From assembly GCA_030867875.1 (NCBI GenBank), contig JAOWCC010000936.1, forward strand, positions 124,001 to 188,000: a DNA stretch of 64,000 nucleotides. The letters run 5' to 3'. How positions within the stretch are numbered: the first letter of the stretch is position 1; the number at the start of each line of letters is the position of its first letter. Below the pieces are notes generated by a model. The model was not told the origin of the DNA, did no database searches, and was given only the letters and a program-made list of their open reading frames with translations. This DNA is from Actinernus sp. WN-2022. Its lineage: Eukaryota; Cnidaria; Anthozoa; Actiniaria; Actinernidae. The position numbers and the translations under genes were made by a program. Of this stretch, positions 50,868 through 62,897 are shown one piece after another.

Positions 50868-52029
50868 GTGTTTATAAGAAGTGGTACAAACCAAGAGTAG
50901 TTGAGCAAGAACCCTGAGCACACAGTTAATGACCGTTGAAGATTGTGACACGGTCTGATTTCACGAGGTCTTTGAACAAGTTTAAAGTTTGTGTAGTTCT
51001 AGATATAAACATTTGTATTCATAAGTAATAATTGCAGAGAGAAAAAATCTAAAAGTCTAAATTTAAAAAGGTTATTTAGTTTCAATTTGAAATGTTCTTT
51101 ATTTAGTTTTACGAATACTCGAACATAGCGCATTGTCAAGACAGCTGTAGATTATTGTTTTGAGGTCTCGTCAGGTTAAAGTTATGGCCATTAATGACCG
51201 CGCAGTTAAAATGTGTGAATATAAAACGCAGAAGCTCTAATGGTCGAGGAACCTTGTTTTATGAGTCGAATGAGTCAATAAGTCATGAATCACTGTTAGG
51301 GTTACTTTTAGTGTTAGGTTTACGGTTGGTTAGGTGTAGGATTAGTTTGAGTTGTAAAATAAAAGACCCCGAAATTTTGAACTTGATTCATGACTCATTA
51401 AAATTTCTTTCTCCTAACGGTCGCTCTAAAGTAGCGAACCCCGAAAGAAATGTTTAAAATTTATGGCCGTATATAGAATAACGCGCCCCAGTAATTAGCA
51501 GTATTGGCCGGCAATAGAACATTCTGTGTCGCTTGGAGTTTCCTGATATGTAGGGTATGTGTACAAATATAATACAGTTCAAGTAACAGTTGTGTGTTTA
51601 TTAATTTTTGTCAAGTGGTTTTTGATGGGTTAGCTCGGCATTTTGTACGTGATAGCAGTGGCAGGGTGGTAAAAGTTGTTAAAAACATTGTGGATATAAT
51701 GGTCCAGCAATGTGTTATCTCGCCCTTGCTCTCAGTGCTGTTCTCCGGTTTCCTCCCTGAGGAATATGTGTTCGGGTCAGCTAAAAGATTAGTCATGTAC
51801 ACAAAATGAAGTTGTTTATTTTTCTTTCTTTTTAACCGGTAAATTACTGTGTAATTCGAAATTGAATATGAAGGAAACATTAATATTCGTCCAAAAGTGG
51901 TATCATTCAACCGAATTTATGGTAGTACCTAGGTCCCAGTCCGCACATTGACGGTTGAGTGATACCACTTTAGCTCCAACATGATCCTTACCAAATGTAT
52001 TATTATCATAAATTGTTATTTCGCATCAA
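50868..52029. other. Region downstream of the gene, no clear gene
   Basis: No polyadenylation signal stands out just after either stop. An open stretch at 51,594-51,809 (FDGLARHFVRDSSGRVVKVV) has some protein character but no ATG context or splice support I trust; it could be an orphan exon. Confidence 0.3.
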
Positions 52030-52440
52030 ATTTATCATTAGGGACTTTAAGCAACCACGATGGCAACGTCTAGGACGACGGCATAAAACAATAGCCTTAA
52101 TTACAAAATACAACTAGAAGTAATCATAGATTATCAAAGTGCGTTCGACATATTTTTTGAAAGAGAAAGGAATGTGGTAACAGTCTGAAAAATTGCTGCA
52201 ATTATGTGGATGGTGTACGTAATCCTGATCAAAAGTGCTTGTTTTTTATGTCTTGACTTATATGTTAATATACAAGGGGATGCATCTGGGTATAAAACTG
52301 TAATTATCTTTGTGTAACATTAAGTCATTGGATGCTATGTGGCTATATGTATACATGTGTGTTTTATATGGTTATGGCATTGATTTGAGAATTCGTAGCA
52401 CATTTTGCTGTGTAGTAAACAGTGTAAAGCAATAATAATT
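52030..52440. repeat. Diverged duplicated block, copy 1
   Basis: Shares TAGATTATCAAAGTGCGTT, ATACAAGGGGATGCATCTGG and ATATGTACATGTGTGTTTTA-like sequence with blocks at 54,000-54,975 and 55,370-56,417. It is unsplit where copy 2 is split by an insertion. Confidence 0.7.
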
Positions 52441-52486
52441 TATTGAAGTTAGGTGTTGAACACACAACCCAGGCTATAGCTACATA

Positions 52487-52494
<8 letters not shown>

Positions 52495-52520
<26 letters not shown>
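52495..52520. repeat. (AT)n microsatellite
   Basis: About 13 AT units. Confidence 0.95.
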
Positions 52521-52525
<5 letters not shown>

Positions 52526-52617
52526 CATCCACATCTGTCCAATTCGCTAGGTTGAACAAACATGGAATCATGATACAATGCGCCATCTCGGCTATCACCA
52601 TAATGGCTTTATGGCAA

Positions 52618-52700
52618 CTCTGCACTTTGGACACAGGATGTACACAGGATGGACACAGGATGGACACAGGATGGACACAGGATGGACACAGGATGTACAT
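52618..52700. repeat. 11-bp GGACACAGGAT array
   Basis: Seven or so units of GGACACAGGAT/GTACACAGGAT. Confidence 0.9.
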
Positions 52701-52792
52701 GCATACATGAACTTTATTTGAGTGTCAAAAGTATTTAGCTGTAAAGCTAATGGTAGACACTATATTACAGGATATATAAAATACACTATTTA

Positions 52793-53937
52793 ACAATTAT
52801 TCACTGAAGTCGAAGTGACTATTGGTGAATATTTACCGAGACGAAGTCGAGGTAAATATTCACCAATAGTCACTGAGACTGAAGTGAATAATTGTTTTAG
52901 TATAATTTTATCAGTGAATATCAGAGAAATTAAAACTAGACAATATAATAATAGTCTGACTTCCGACCCTTTTATAAGTTTTACAAGCGCGCGTGACAAG
53001 ATAGTTTTGTGACAGACATTTGCATAATCACGTGCCGCTACGTACGGTTGGACGGTTCATTGCACAAACCGACTCGACACGAGACTGGCATGGACTACAA
53101 GAATGGATTTTCTAAAAGCATAGAAATACCAAAAAACAGTCCAAATGCACACTATAATTCAAGTTGAAGCAGCAATCTTCACTTTTGAGACCTCGTACCG
53201 TGTTACAAAGAGGAAATGCAGCAAAAATGAGTAGAAATGGACAAAACTGAAAATCTGCCACGGCGAGTGAAAATTTATCGAAAGGAACCGCTTTCATGAA
53301 TTCACTTCAAAGGACAAATTTCCTGGAAACTACGAACTACAGAATCAAAGACAATGGTAAATCAAGAGGCAAATGATTTCGGTATGAGATAAAGCTTGAA
53401 AACACACGGAGAGCTAGAGCGGCGAGAGAAGAGCATAACACAAACAGCAACCGGCTCCCTGAATGAAACTAGAACTTGTTGTTTTTCTATCAAGAACCAC
53501 GAAAAAAAATATCTCAAGTAAGTACTCTCTTTTTAACTCGAACCGTTCTCAAATTTGTAGGAAAAGGTCTCGTTGTGTTATTTATTGCTCTAAGTAGACG
53601 TTATTTCCTTGTGAAATTCGATTCATGAAGACACAAGGACCGAATAAGCTCAACCCGAAACTCGTAAGTAAACTTTGTTTGTGAAGGCTTATGGATTAAA
53701 AAAAAGCTTCAAGTTTAGCCATACTTATTTAGTTGCTTCTTTGGTGGGTTTAGGAAAAACCTTTTCTTTCATATTATTTATCTCTTCGTGAGAAACATCG
53801 GTAAATATGCGAGCTAAATGCTTTGTATGTTATATTCACCTCCAGGCGCTCTGCAGGTGAATATAGCGACATATGACGTAATTCTCGACCAATCAGAGCA
53901 CGGGAATCTCTATATTCACTGATGAAATTATACTAAT
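52793..53937. mobile_element. Inverted-repeat element with palindromic left part
   Basis: A hairpin at 52,793-52,896 pairs GTGACTATTGGTGAATATTT with its inverse. Then TTAGTATAATTTTATCAGTG (52,900) is inverted at the right end (CACTGATGAAATTATACTAA, 53,918). ACAGGATAT occurs on both outer sides (52,768 and 53,938), perhaps a target duplication. Non-coding. Confidence 0.55.
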
Positions 53938-54974
53938 ACAGGATATGTATAAAGTACGTATAAATAAATTTTACAAGCTAGCTACGGCTATTCATATGTG
54001 TATAAACTGCATTCCAGTTCCTAGAACATAAACTATATATGCAGGTGTATAAAGTACACCCCATGCAGTTCCTTCAGACCATTCACATTATTTTTCTCGG
54101 GTATTTTTCAAGTGAGAACAAGGTTGGCTGCAGAATATTGAGCGCCGTTGTTAGTTCCAGAATAATTTATGGTCAATGTTGGTAGCCGGGTCCTGGCTTT
54201 GATCAGCCTTGTTTCAGGTCCGTTAGAAATTCAGTGTAGATTAATTGATTAGGATATATTTAGGGAACACGGCAATGAACTCGGTATTTTAAATTTCCCT
54301 CACCTTGTACTGGGTTGATATTCCAGTTCCTTGGCATATCAAAGTGTCGGTATAGATTAATGTAGTGTTAATTTGAATCCGTTAATTTGTATAACCAAGA
54401 TGTACACAGTGTCGCAACTCTCACAAGATACGGCGATTACGGGTATCTAGAAAACTCAGACATAGATTTCTCTTCAGCCAGGTCATCTTACATCTTTGTT
54501 TACAAATTATGGCGAGTTGATTTGACTCAGTTCTCTGTTCAACTTCGCTAGTGAGCAGTGTCATCACCTCGTTTTCGTGTCCCGCCCCAACGCTCCGGCC
54601 GTGTATCCGCCATATTGGAATGGGGTGTATAATGACTCGACGTTCACATGGCGGTCGAACATCGTGTAGTTACCAGTTCCCCGGCCGAGATAATTTATTC
54701 TAAAAAGTACAAACATAAGGACGGACATACACGACAACATATCCTCGCTCTAGAATTACCAACTAGAAGTAATCGTAGATTATCAAAGTGCGTTAGACCT
54801 ATTTTTTTTTGTAAGAGAAAGGACTGGGCTTCCTGTGGTAACCCAAAAGACTGAAAGATTGCTGCAATAATTGCATGTAGACTGGTGTAAATAATCCTGA
54901 TCAAAAATATTTGTTTTTAACTGAAGTGCAAATTTGGAATGCCTTGACTTACAAGTTAATATACAAGGGGATCA
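53938..54974. repeat. Diverged duplicated block, copy 2 (left part)
   Basis: Parallel to 55,555-56,417 (TGCATTCCAGTTCCTAG, AGCCGGGTCCTGGCTTTGA, AATTTCCCTCACCTTGTACT) and to 52,090-52,280. The ORF at 54,648 starts at ATGGCGGTCGAACATCGTG but is not convincing. Confidence 0.7.
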
Positions 54975-55369
54975 GGAGCCCATTACCAGGAGCGTCCATC
55001 TTCCCCACTGTGTCTGTACCCCAGCACAGAGGTAGATGAGGCTATTTTTAGCATTGCGTTTCGCGCGAAAAAGAACAAAGGTAGGCTATTCTTATGCAAT
55101 CAGATAGCTAACGTCACTTCTCATTATTATTCATTATCATTCTTCTCACTTTCAACGCGGGAATTCGAATTGCTGGTTTTCACTCAATCCCCAGAGATTC
55201 AAATGTTGGTGCCCCAACACAAGAAGCTAACGAGGAATCTATTGTTTAAGGGCACCAACATGGCGGCAACCTCTTTTCGCGGGAATTTCGAATCTAAAAA
55301 TAGCCTCATCTACTCCTGTGCTGGGGACCCAACCCATAACAGAGGAACGCTCCTGGTAATGGGCTCCTG
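54975..55369. mobile_element. MITE CAGGAGCCCATTACCAGGAG inserted in copy 2
   Basis: The ends are perfect inverses (CAGGAGCCCATTACCAGGAG and CTCCTGGTAATGGGCTCCTG), flanked by GGGGAT on both sides. Copy 1 at 52,276 reads through. A smaller ATGGCGGC-family MITE (55,172-55,285) sits inside. Confidence 0.8.
55172..55285. mobile_element. ATGGCGGC-family MITE, copy 3
   Basis: CACTCAATCCCCAGAGATTC at the left, ACCAACATGGCGGC at the right, around GAGGAATCTATTGTTTAAG, as in copies 1 and 2. Confidence 0.6.
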
Positions 55370-56417
55370 GGGGATGCATCTGGGTATAAAACTGTAATTA
55401 TCTTTGTGTAATTATCATTGGATACGATGCTTGTGTGGCTATATGTACATGTGTGTTTTATATGGTTAACATACATTTGAGCATTTGTAGCACATTCTGC
55501 TGTGTGGTATACAGTGTACAGCAATAATTGGAATTAGTGTAGAATACAATCAACCCTATAGCTAGCTACAGCTATTCAGACGTGTATAAACTGCATTCCA
55601 GTTCCTAGCATTCACAATAATAGGTACACTCCAGTGTAGAACATAAACTATATATATACATATGCCCAGCCGGGTCCTGGCTTTGAACAGCCTCTTATGG
55701 TTGTTTCAGCTCAGTGTAGATTAATTGATTTGGGAACACAGCAATGAACTCAGTACTTTGAATTTCCCTCACCTTGTACTGTGTTGATATTCAAGTTCCT
55801 TGGCATATCAAAGTGTCGTTATAGATTAACTCTCTGCCTGAATGTAGTGTTAATTTGTATAACCAAGATGCACACATGCATGTGTCACTGATGAGCGATG
55901 TGTAGTGTCACAACTTACAAGGCAATTGCAATTCCAAAGGGTGTCTAGAAAACTCAGACCTAGTTTCTCTTCAGCCAGGTATGATTTATAGCATCTTACT
56001 GTTTGTAGTTTTGGCACCTGTATGTACAGCGAAAAGCAGAATCCGATACAGCGAGCAAGCCAACAGAATTTTCGATCGCTGATTCACTCGGGGTCAGCAC
56101 AAATATTATGGGCTTATGGCCGAGGATGGCCGAGTTGATTTTCAACTTCGTCTTCAAGGTGCAGAACAGACCATGTTTGACTTGATGTAGTTTGGACATC
56201 AGACTTTGTCGTATGCTCCAGAGGTAACACACACTTTCCTCGGGCTTTGCTAAATCGTACTTGCAAACTTTTTAAACATTATTGCATTGGATTGGGAAAA
56301 TAATACACATTCGTTCGACCACATGGCGGTTTTCATTTGCTTCGAGCATCGTGTAGTTACCAGTTCTCCGGCCGAGTTAATTTATTCTAAAAAGTACAAA
56401 CATAAGGACGGACATAC
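55370..56417. repeat. Diverged duplicated blocks, copies 2 (right part) and 3
   Basis: 55,370-55,530 continues the block of 52,280-52,440. From 55,555 the sequence repeats 53,990-54,735 in the same order, ending AAACATAAGGACGGACATAC. Confidence 0.65.
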
Positions 56418-56806
56418 ATAGCCTGCTATGCAGACGTATTTTTTCATTCTCATAAATTCGAAGAAAAAGTAACGTCTGCTTACCCGAGCGCTTAATTAGT
56501 TTCCAATATGCAAGAAGACGTCGGCACGTTTGTTTTATTTTTCTGCCCAATCAAAGCCATTGTTATAATTTTAGTGAATCGGCGCGCCAGTGAACACTCC
56601 TATGATTGGTCAATGGCAAATGTATTGTCTGAATTCCTTTTAAATGTAACAATACGTCACTTTCCAGGATATGGAAGCTAAAATCTAATTGGACCATAAC
56701 ACAATGAGGTGTGCATATTGGAAACTACTTAAGCGCTCGGGTAAGCAGACGTTACTTTTTCTTCGAATTTATGAGAGTGAAAAAAATACGTCTGCATAGC
56801 AGGCTA
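56418..56806. mobile_element. DNA element with ~90-bp inverted repeats, 8-bp duplication
   Basis: TAGCCTGCTATGCAGACGTA at the left, its inverse TACGTCTGCATAGCAGGCTA at the right, flanked by GGACATAC on both sides (56,410 and 56,807). The paralogue at 54,720 has one GGACATAC. An 8-bp duplication suits hAT-type elements. Confidence 0.82.
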
Positions 56807-57344
56807 GGACATACCATTCTCGTTCCAGTGCCTCTTCAACTAACTGAAAAATCAGAGGCTCTGGTAAAACACAAACCAGGCTCTAATTTGATTGGCTAGC
56901 CAAATCGGCTGCGCGATGAAGAAAAATAAAACAGTTGCTGCGCATAGCGCTTTCTTCCGGTTTTACGAAAAAAAAACTCCCAGATTCTCCTGCATGAGAA
57001 CGAGTATTTTGTAGTAGAAGAAGTTATGTGTTTATAAATATGACTGAACAGAAGAACGATTTTATTCAAAAGTCAAGATATAAAGTTCTTTCTTTGCCTA
57101 CTAGCCGAACGAAACTGATAACACACACTCGTGGAGCCAAGGTACGTTAATGCCTTTGATGCATATGCATGGCCAACCGAACGTTTGCTGATCAAGAACT
57201 CTCATTGCAAAAGCAAAGGGAACTAGGAGTTGAATTGCTAACACTTAAAGTGCTAGCCAACATAAAAATTCGACTTACAATTCGAACAGTAACCGCTAAT
57301 ATTAAATGTGCAGTTCTGTAAATATTTTTAATGTGAAATTAATT
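56807..57344. other. No gene; block shared with 63.65 kb
   Basis: CTCTTCAACTAACTGAAAAA and CAGAGGCTCTGGTAA (56,832-56,870) recur inverted at 63,650-63,700. Otherwise unassigned. Confidence 0.4.
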
Positions 57345-57360
57345 GAAATTATTGGTAGTC

Positions 57361-58258
57361 TAGAAACCTAAGACCTAAGACCTAGAAACCTAAGACCTAG
57401 AAACCTAAGACCTAGAAACCTAAGACCTAGAAACCTAAGACCTAGAAACCTAAGACCTAGAAACCTAAGACCTAGAAACCTAAGACCTAGAAACCTAAGA
57501 CCTAGAAACCTAAGACCTAGAAACCTAAGACCTAGAAACCTAAGACCTAGAAACCTAAGACCTAGAAACCTAAGACCTAGAAACCTAAGACCTAGAAACC
57601 TAAGACCTAGAAACCTAAGACCTAGAAACCTAAGACCTAGAAACCTAAGACCTAGAAACCTAAGACCTAGAAACCTAAGACCTAGAAACCTAAGACCTAG
57701 AAACCTAAGACCTAGAAACCTAAGACCTAGAAACCTAAGACCTAGAAACCTAAGACCTAGAAACCTAAGACCTAGAAACCTAAGACCTAGAAACCTAAGA
57801 CCTAGAAACCTAAGACCTAGAAACCTAAGACCTAGAAACCTAAGACCTAGAAACCTAAGACCTAGAAACCTAAGACCTAGAAACCTAAGACCTAGAAACC
57901 TAAGACCTAGAAACCTAAGACCTAGAAACCTAAGACCTAGAAACCTAAGACCTAGAAACCTAAGACCTAGAAACCTAAGACCTAGAAACCTAAGACCTAG
58001 AAACCTAAGACCTAGAAACCTAAGACCTAGAAACCTAAGACCTAGAAACCTAAGACCTAGAAACCTAAGACCTAGAAACCTAAGACCTAGAAACCTAAGA
58101 CCTAGAAACCTAAGACCTAGAAACCTAAGACCTAGAAACCTAAGACCTAGAAACCTAAGACCTAGAAACCTAAGACCTAGAAACCTAAGACCTAGAAACC
58201 TAAGACCTAGAAACCTAAGACCTAGAAACCTAAGACCTAGAAACCTAAGACCTAGAAA
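57361..58258. repeat. 15-bp array, left arm of the foldback element
   Basis: About 60 near-perfect units of CCTAAGACCTAGAAA. The 308-residue minus-strand ORF (FLGLR repeats) is this array translated. Confidence 0.97.
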
Positions 58259-59309
58259 CTTTATTTTTAGTTTTGGTATTCGAGTGTTTGGCAAGCGAAA
58301 TTCGTGAATCGCCGAGTTCCATTTAATAGGGCATTAACTAGTCTGTTCGTGTTTACATTTTTGAAATTACGAACTCATCTCTTGAAAGCCTTGCGTTTTG
58401 TCACTGAAATATCCATCTTTGCATAAATGAAAGAATGATCACAATTTAATGGTGGGCTGTGCGTACCAGAGTAAACAAAATAACCAGGAGCATTGGTAAT
58501 AATAAGGAAAGACTTATTTGTATGGCGAAATATTGTACTAGACTTAGATAATACTTCCCTAAGATGCCGTCGCTAGCTTTTATTCCACTCAGTTCGGTGG
58601 AGAAATGAGCTTACGGTAAAAGACCTAGAAACCATCTAATAAGGGATATATTTATACAACTGTTTTTTTGTTTTGGTATTTTTTTCTTGTTTTTGTGCAA
58701 AAAATTACGCTGTCTACAATCTCTCGGGTGGGTCAGTAGAGGCGGATACAACGTAGGCTTACCCACTGAGTGCGAAGAAAATATTAGTTTTGCAGTCACA
58801 TTGAGCATGCACAATCTCCTTCAGACAGTACATTTGCCACTGACCAATCAAAAGAGACTGTTCCCACGCTTGAGCCAAGACTAAGTTGTATATTTCATAG
58901 TATTTCTGATAAAAAAAACTGTTTCTGGACGAGAATCGCCTTTCCAATGATTCCCAATGAAACTCACTCTTTGTTGATGTTTCCACAGGGGCCCGGTCAA
59001 TTTTATAATTTCCACTCAGAGTTCAGTTTCGTTCGATTTTCTTGTTCTGTCATTCTTTTTCCGGTTCAATATAATTCTTCTTTGTCCTCCTAGTTTGTTC
59101 ATGTCATTTCCTGTTCGATAAATTGTTTCGACAAATGTATGGAAAACTGAAAACACGATTGCACGCTTCCAGCATGGATCTTAAAAAGATGACCCATGCT
59201 TTCAGTCAGAAATCCGATTTTACGGAAATTATTTGGCATCGAATTCCTGTGAACTGGTCTTAGATATACAAAATACAGTTTGCAAAGTACAGTAAGCCCC
59301 AACAGTTAA

Positions 59310-59400
59310 GGTCTTAGGTTTCTAGGTCTTTATAGGTTTCTAGGTCTTTATAGGTTTCTAGGTCTTTATAGGTTTCTAGGTCTTTATAGGTTTCTAGGTG
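59310..59400. repeat. 18-bp array in the foldback centre
   Basis: Five units of GGTTTCTAGGTCTTTATA, a lengthened form of the arm repeat in the right-arm orientation. Confidence 0.9.
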
Positions 59401-59551
59401 CTCAATTTACAGCCAACCGGAAACGCAAACCAATTTACATAAATTACATAAACTTTCTCGTTTTAATTTGTAACAGAATTATTCACTTACTAAAACAGAC
59501 GAGACGTAATAGCTTTTGAACAGCTTTTAAAATCATTTTCTCAACTATAAA

Positions 59552-59611
59552 TACTGTAGCCTGAATTTCAGCCGTCTCCTCGGCTGAAATTCAGGCTATA
59601 AATACTGTTAC
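59552..59611. repeat. Short perfect hairpin
   Basis: AATACTGTAGCCTGAATTTC pairs with GAAATTCAGGCTATAAATAC-like sequence around CGTCTCCTCGG. Confidence 0.7.
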
Positions 59612-60498
59612 ATGTATCCAAGTCAGACTTCAATTTCATCCAATCAGACTGAAGCATTGTTTTGGCTTTCCGCGCGTTGATCTGCTACCTGAGTATTTTC
59701 ATCTTTTGTGGGAGCTCGCTCGAAAACGTATATCATGCTAGCAGAGGATTAGCAGAGCCTTATTTTCTTTGGTTTTCTAATCTCTCTCCAATGAGAGCGA
59801 AGAAAATAAGATATTCGTGTTACCGTCGTCCAGAAACAGTTTTTATAATCAGAAATACTATGAAATATACAACTTAGTCTTGGCTCAAGCGTGGGAACAG
59901 TCTCTTTTGATTGGTCAGTGGCAAATGTACTGTCTGAAGGAGATTGTGCATGCTCAATGTGACTGCAAAACTAATATTTTCTTCGCACTCAGTGGGTAAG
60001 CCTACGTTGTATCCGCCTCTACTGACCCACCCGAGAGATTGTAGACAACGTAAATTTTTGCACAAAAACAAGAAAAAAATACCAAAACAAAAAAACAGTT
60101 GTATAAATATATCCCGTATTAGATGGTTTCTAGGTCTTTTACCGTAAGCTCATTTCTCCACCGAACTGAGTGGAATAAAAGCTAGCGACGGCATCTTAGG
60201 GAAGTATTATCTAAGTCTAGTACAATATTTCGCCATACAAATAAGTCTTTCCTTATTATTACCAATGCTCCTGGTTATTTTGTTTACTCTGGTACGCACA
60301 GCCCACCATTAAATTGTGATCATTCTTTCATTTATGCAAAGATGGATATTTCAGTGACAAAACGCAAGGCTTTCAAGAGATGAGTTCGTAATTTCAAAAA
60401 TGTAAACACGAACAGACTAGTTAATGCCCTATTAAATGGCACTCGGCGATTCACGAATTTCGCTTGCCAAACACTCGAATACCAAAACTAAAAATAAA

Positions 60499-60670
60499 GT
60501 TTCTAGGTCTTAGGTTTCTAGGTCTTAGGTTTCTAGGTCTTAGGTTTCTAGGTCTTAGGTTTCTAGGTCTTAGGTTTCTAGGTCTTAGGTTTCTAGGTCT
60601 TAGGTTTCTAGGTCTTAGGTTTCTAGGTCTTAGGTTTCTAGGTCTTAGGTTTCTAGGTCTTAGGTTTCTA
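60499..60670. repeat. 15-bp array, right arm of the foldback element
   Basis: About 12 units of GGTTTCTAGGTCTTA, the inverse of the left-arm repeat but five times shorter. Confidence 0.96.
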
Positions 60671-61086
60671 GACTACCGAAATTATTATATATTTTTCAAG
60701 CACTAGCCCACTCTGTAATTCATCCAAGTCTTAATTGTGCTCTTCATGATCAGGTGTAACTTTATAGGGATATAACGATCAGTTAAACAGTATAAATAAT
60801 TTAAAAAGTGTTTGAAAAGTCTGTGAAACATCAAGGGATTCAAAGTTGTGTAGCTGGATGACATTGAAAGGCACAACAAAACAGGTACATCCAGTGTTTA
60901 AAAAAATTATATTAAAACTATAAAATTGTCTTGTAATCTGTGCCAATTAATCTATGCTTCATACCTCATTGCAGTCAATGATCAACCCAACCTCTCCTTT
61001 TTACTGATCATGGATTTTATGTACCAGTGATTTATAGTACAAAGCAAGTCTTATAGCAATATTGAGGACTAGTAGTACAGTACAGG

Positions 61087-61225
61087 TCCCGGTTGTTCGA
61101 AGCAAGGTTAACTTTAACCCTAGGTTAGCGCTAAATCTGTAATAATTGTAATCTGTACAGTTTAACCCAGGGTTAGCGATTTAACCCCAGGTTAGCGCTT
61201 AACCTTGCTTCGAACAACCAGGCCC
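61087..61225. mobile_element. Palindromic MITE GGTTGTTCGAAGCAAGGTTA
   Basis: The ends GGTTGTTCGAAGCAAGGTTA and TAACCTTGCTTCGAACAACC are inverse copies, with TAACCCTAGGTTAGCGCT/AGGTTAGCG repeats between. About 140 bp. Confidence 0.8.
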
Positions 61226-62449
61226 TGATGTCTTAGTGTGACAAACAAGCCAGTTGAATTAATACATGAAATTGGCCAAATATGAGACAGTTTCCCTTTG
61301 CCCTGGCCTACATCAAGCACAAGTTGGGAGTCTACATTGAACCAGGGACGGCAGAGAAAAATTTCAAGTTGGAGGGGTGGGGAGGGGGGTAAAAATTGTC
61401 ATTGAGCCAGTGTGACTAAGTTATAGTCTTAAACTGACTGAGAAGTAACTAGGCAAAATATTATTTTAACCCCACATCCGCCATCCCTGTGAACCTAGGA
61501 CAAATGCATTAGCAGTGCAGAGATCTTTGCAGGAAATAAAGCATGAGTAACTTGAAAGGCTGGTACAAATCTATCAAATAGAAAATCAAATCATGAATTT
61601 CCCATATGAATTAGAAGTTTTTATATCCCTTTTGAAGCTTACAAAAGTTTATTTATATGACATGGGGAGGGGGGAGGAAGGGAGGGTGATGAAGTTATTG
61701 ACATTGGGAGTGTACAATTGTTGTACCCCCTTTCCATCTCTTCAGCTTTTTAAGCACCCCCACCCCTGTAGCATTGGACAATCCCAAGCCCCTCTTGTAA
61801 CTCCAGTCACTTTCAAGAGCTCCCCTTTTAACTGACCAAACTATTTATTATAAAGAGCCCACTCAATATATTCACCCACCCCCCATAAAGTTTCCCTCAT
61901 TATACTTATTCAAGGAAGAAGAATTCCCAAGATAGTTTAAGTTCACACAGGGTATATTCAGTTGTGTTCATACAATAATCCTATTATTATTTTATAGTTC
62001 TGGGACCACCATTTTGAAAGGCAACAGAGGCTGGAGTTGAGTCAGCTTAGTTAGAGCTTTGTATCTAGTTAGCATGATAATCAAAAGCTATCCATATTCA
62101 TAGAAAGAGGGTTTGTATCAGTGCAGGCCAGTCAAGTCCATCGCCATACCATAAAATGTCTATGTCTATACTAAATAGCAGATCTACCAGATTTACTGCA
62201 AAATATCCTTTTCTTATAAATGCTGTCACTTTTTATATATTTAGAAGTTATGGGCAGTGAACTTAATGCTATTGATGATGAAAAACCTTATAGTCAGAAT
62301 CTATTTGTCAAAATTAAAACAATGCAATTTAGTCCTATTTTCTTTGTAAAAATAGTTATGTAGAGGCCATAATTAATATACAAGTGGGCTAAAATTGTAT
62401 ATGGCCACCACAAGTTTACTAGTTTAATGGTATATATGTCAGAACACAC
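61226..62449. other. No gene recognised
   Basis: AT-rich sequence with G/C-runs (GGGGAGGGGGG at 61,380 and 61,670). The ORF at 61,593-61,835 has no recognisable content. Confidence 0.4.
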
Positions 62450-62452
62450 TTA

Positions 62453-62894
62453 GGGACCGGTCATTATAATTCACTAAAGCCCCCCTTCCTCAGGCCTGAA
62501 AATGACAAGTGACCCCCCTCTCAAAGTCCATGAGAGGGGGGATCCCCCAACATACACAACACACATCATTCCGGAGAACCATTCTAATAGGTATTGGGCA
62601 AGCGGAGCAGGGCTGGCACTAAGAGACCATGTTGTAAGCAATGTGATCTTACCTGTGGAACACTATTGGAAGATGTAAATCTACAATCGTGTTGATAGTC
62701 AACTAAGTTTAGTACTGTACATAACCATTCTGCATCCACTTTGGGTTGTTTTCTCGGTTGGTGGTAATAACATTTTGCATCACAACCCCCCCTTCTTTAC
62801 TACTCAGAATAGCATGACCCACCCCTTATTGACTAAAGAAAATGCACATGACCCACCCCTATTCTCCCCTCCTTCATAAATAATGACCGGTCCC
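62453..62894. mobile_element. PIF/Harbinger-like MITE with TTA duplication
   Basis: Ends GGGACCGGTCATTAT and its inverse ATAATGACCGGTCCC, flanked by TTA on both sides (62,450 and 62,895). The interior carries GACCCCCCTCT/TGACCCACCCCT stretches. No transposase. Confidence 0.75.
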
Positions 62895-62897
62895 TTA

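Larger units (their letters stand above)
57354..60677. mobile_element. Foldback-type element with minisatellite arms
   Basis: The element begins GGTAGTCTAGAAACC and ends GGTTTCTAGACTACC. GAAATTATT flanks it directly on both sides (57,345 and 60,678), a 9-bp target duplication. Each arm has an outer 15-bp array and an inner ~660-bp segment that is inversely repeated (58,260-58,925 against 59,818-60,498). The centre (58,926-59,817) has a third short array and no recognisable protein. Long arms made of tandem repeats with 9-bp duplications are known from Drosophila FB elements; a Mutator- or P-like relation is possible. Confidence 0.85.

Noticed and set aside
51594..51809. ORF downstream of RNF213 as a gene
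   Set aside because: Starts without a clear ATG context, has no recognised domain and no convincing splice sites; kept only as a possible orphan exon.
57368..58294. 308-residue minus-strand ORF of FLGLR repeats
   Set aside because: It is a translation of the 15-bp array in the foldback arm; 15 is a multiple of 3, so the frame stays open without any coding constraint.
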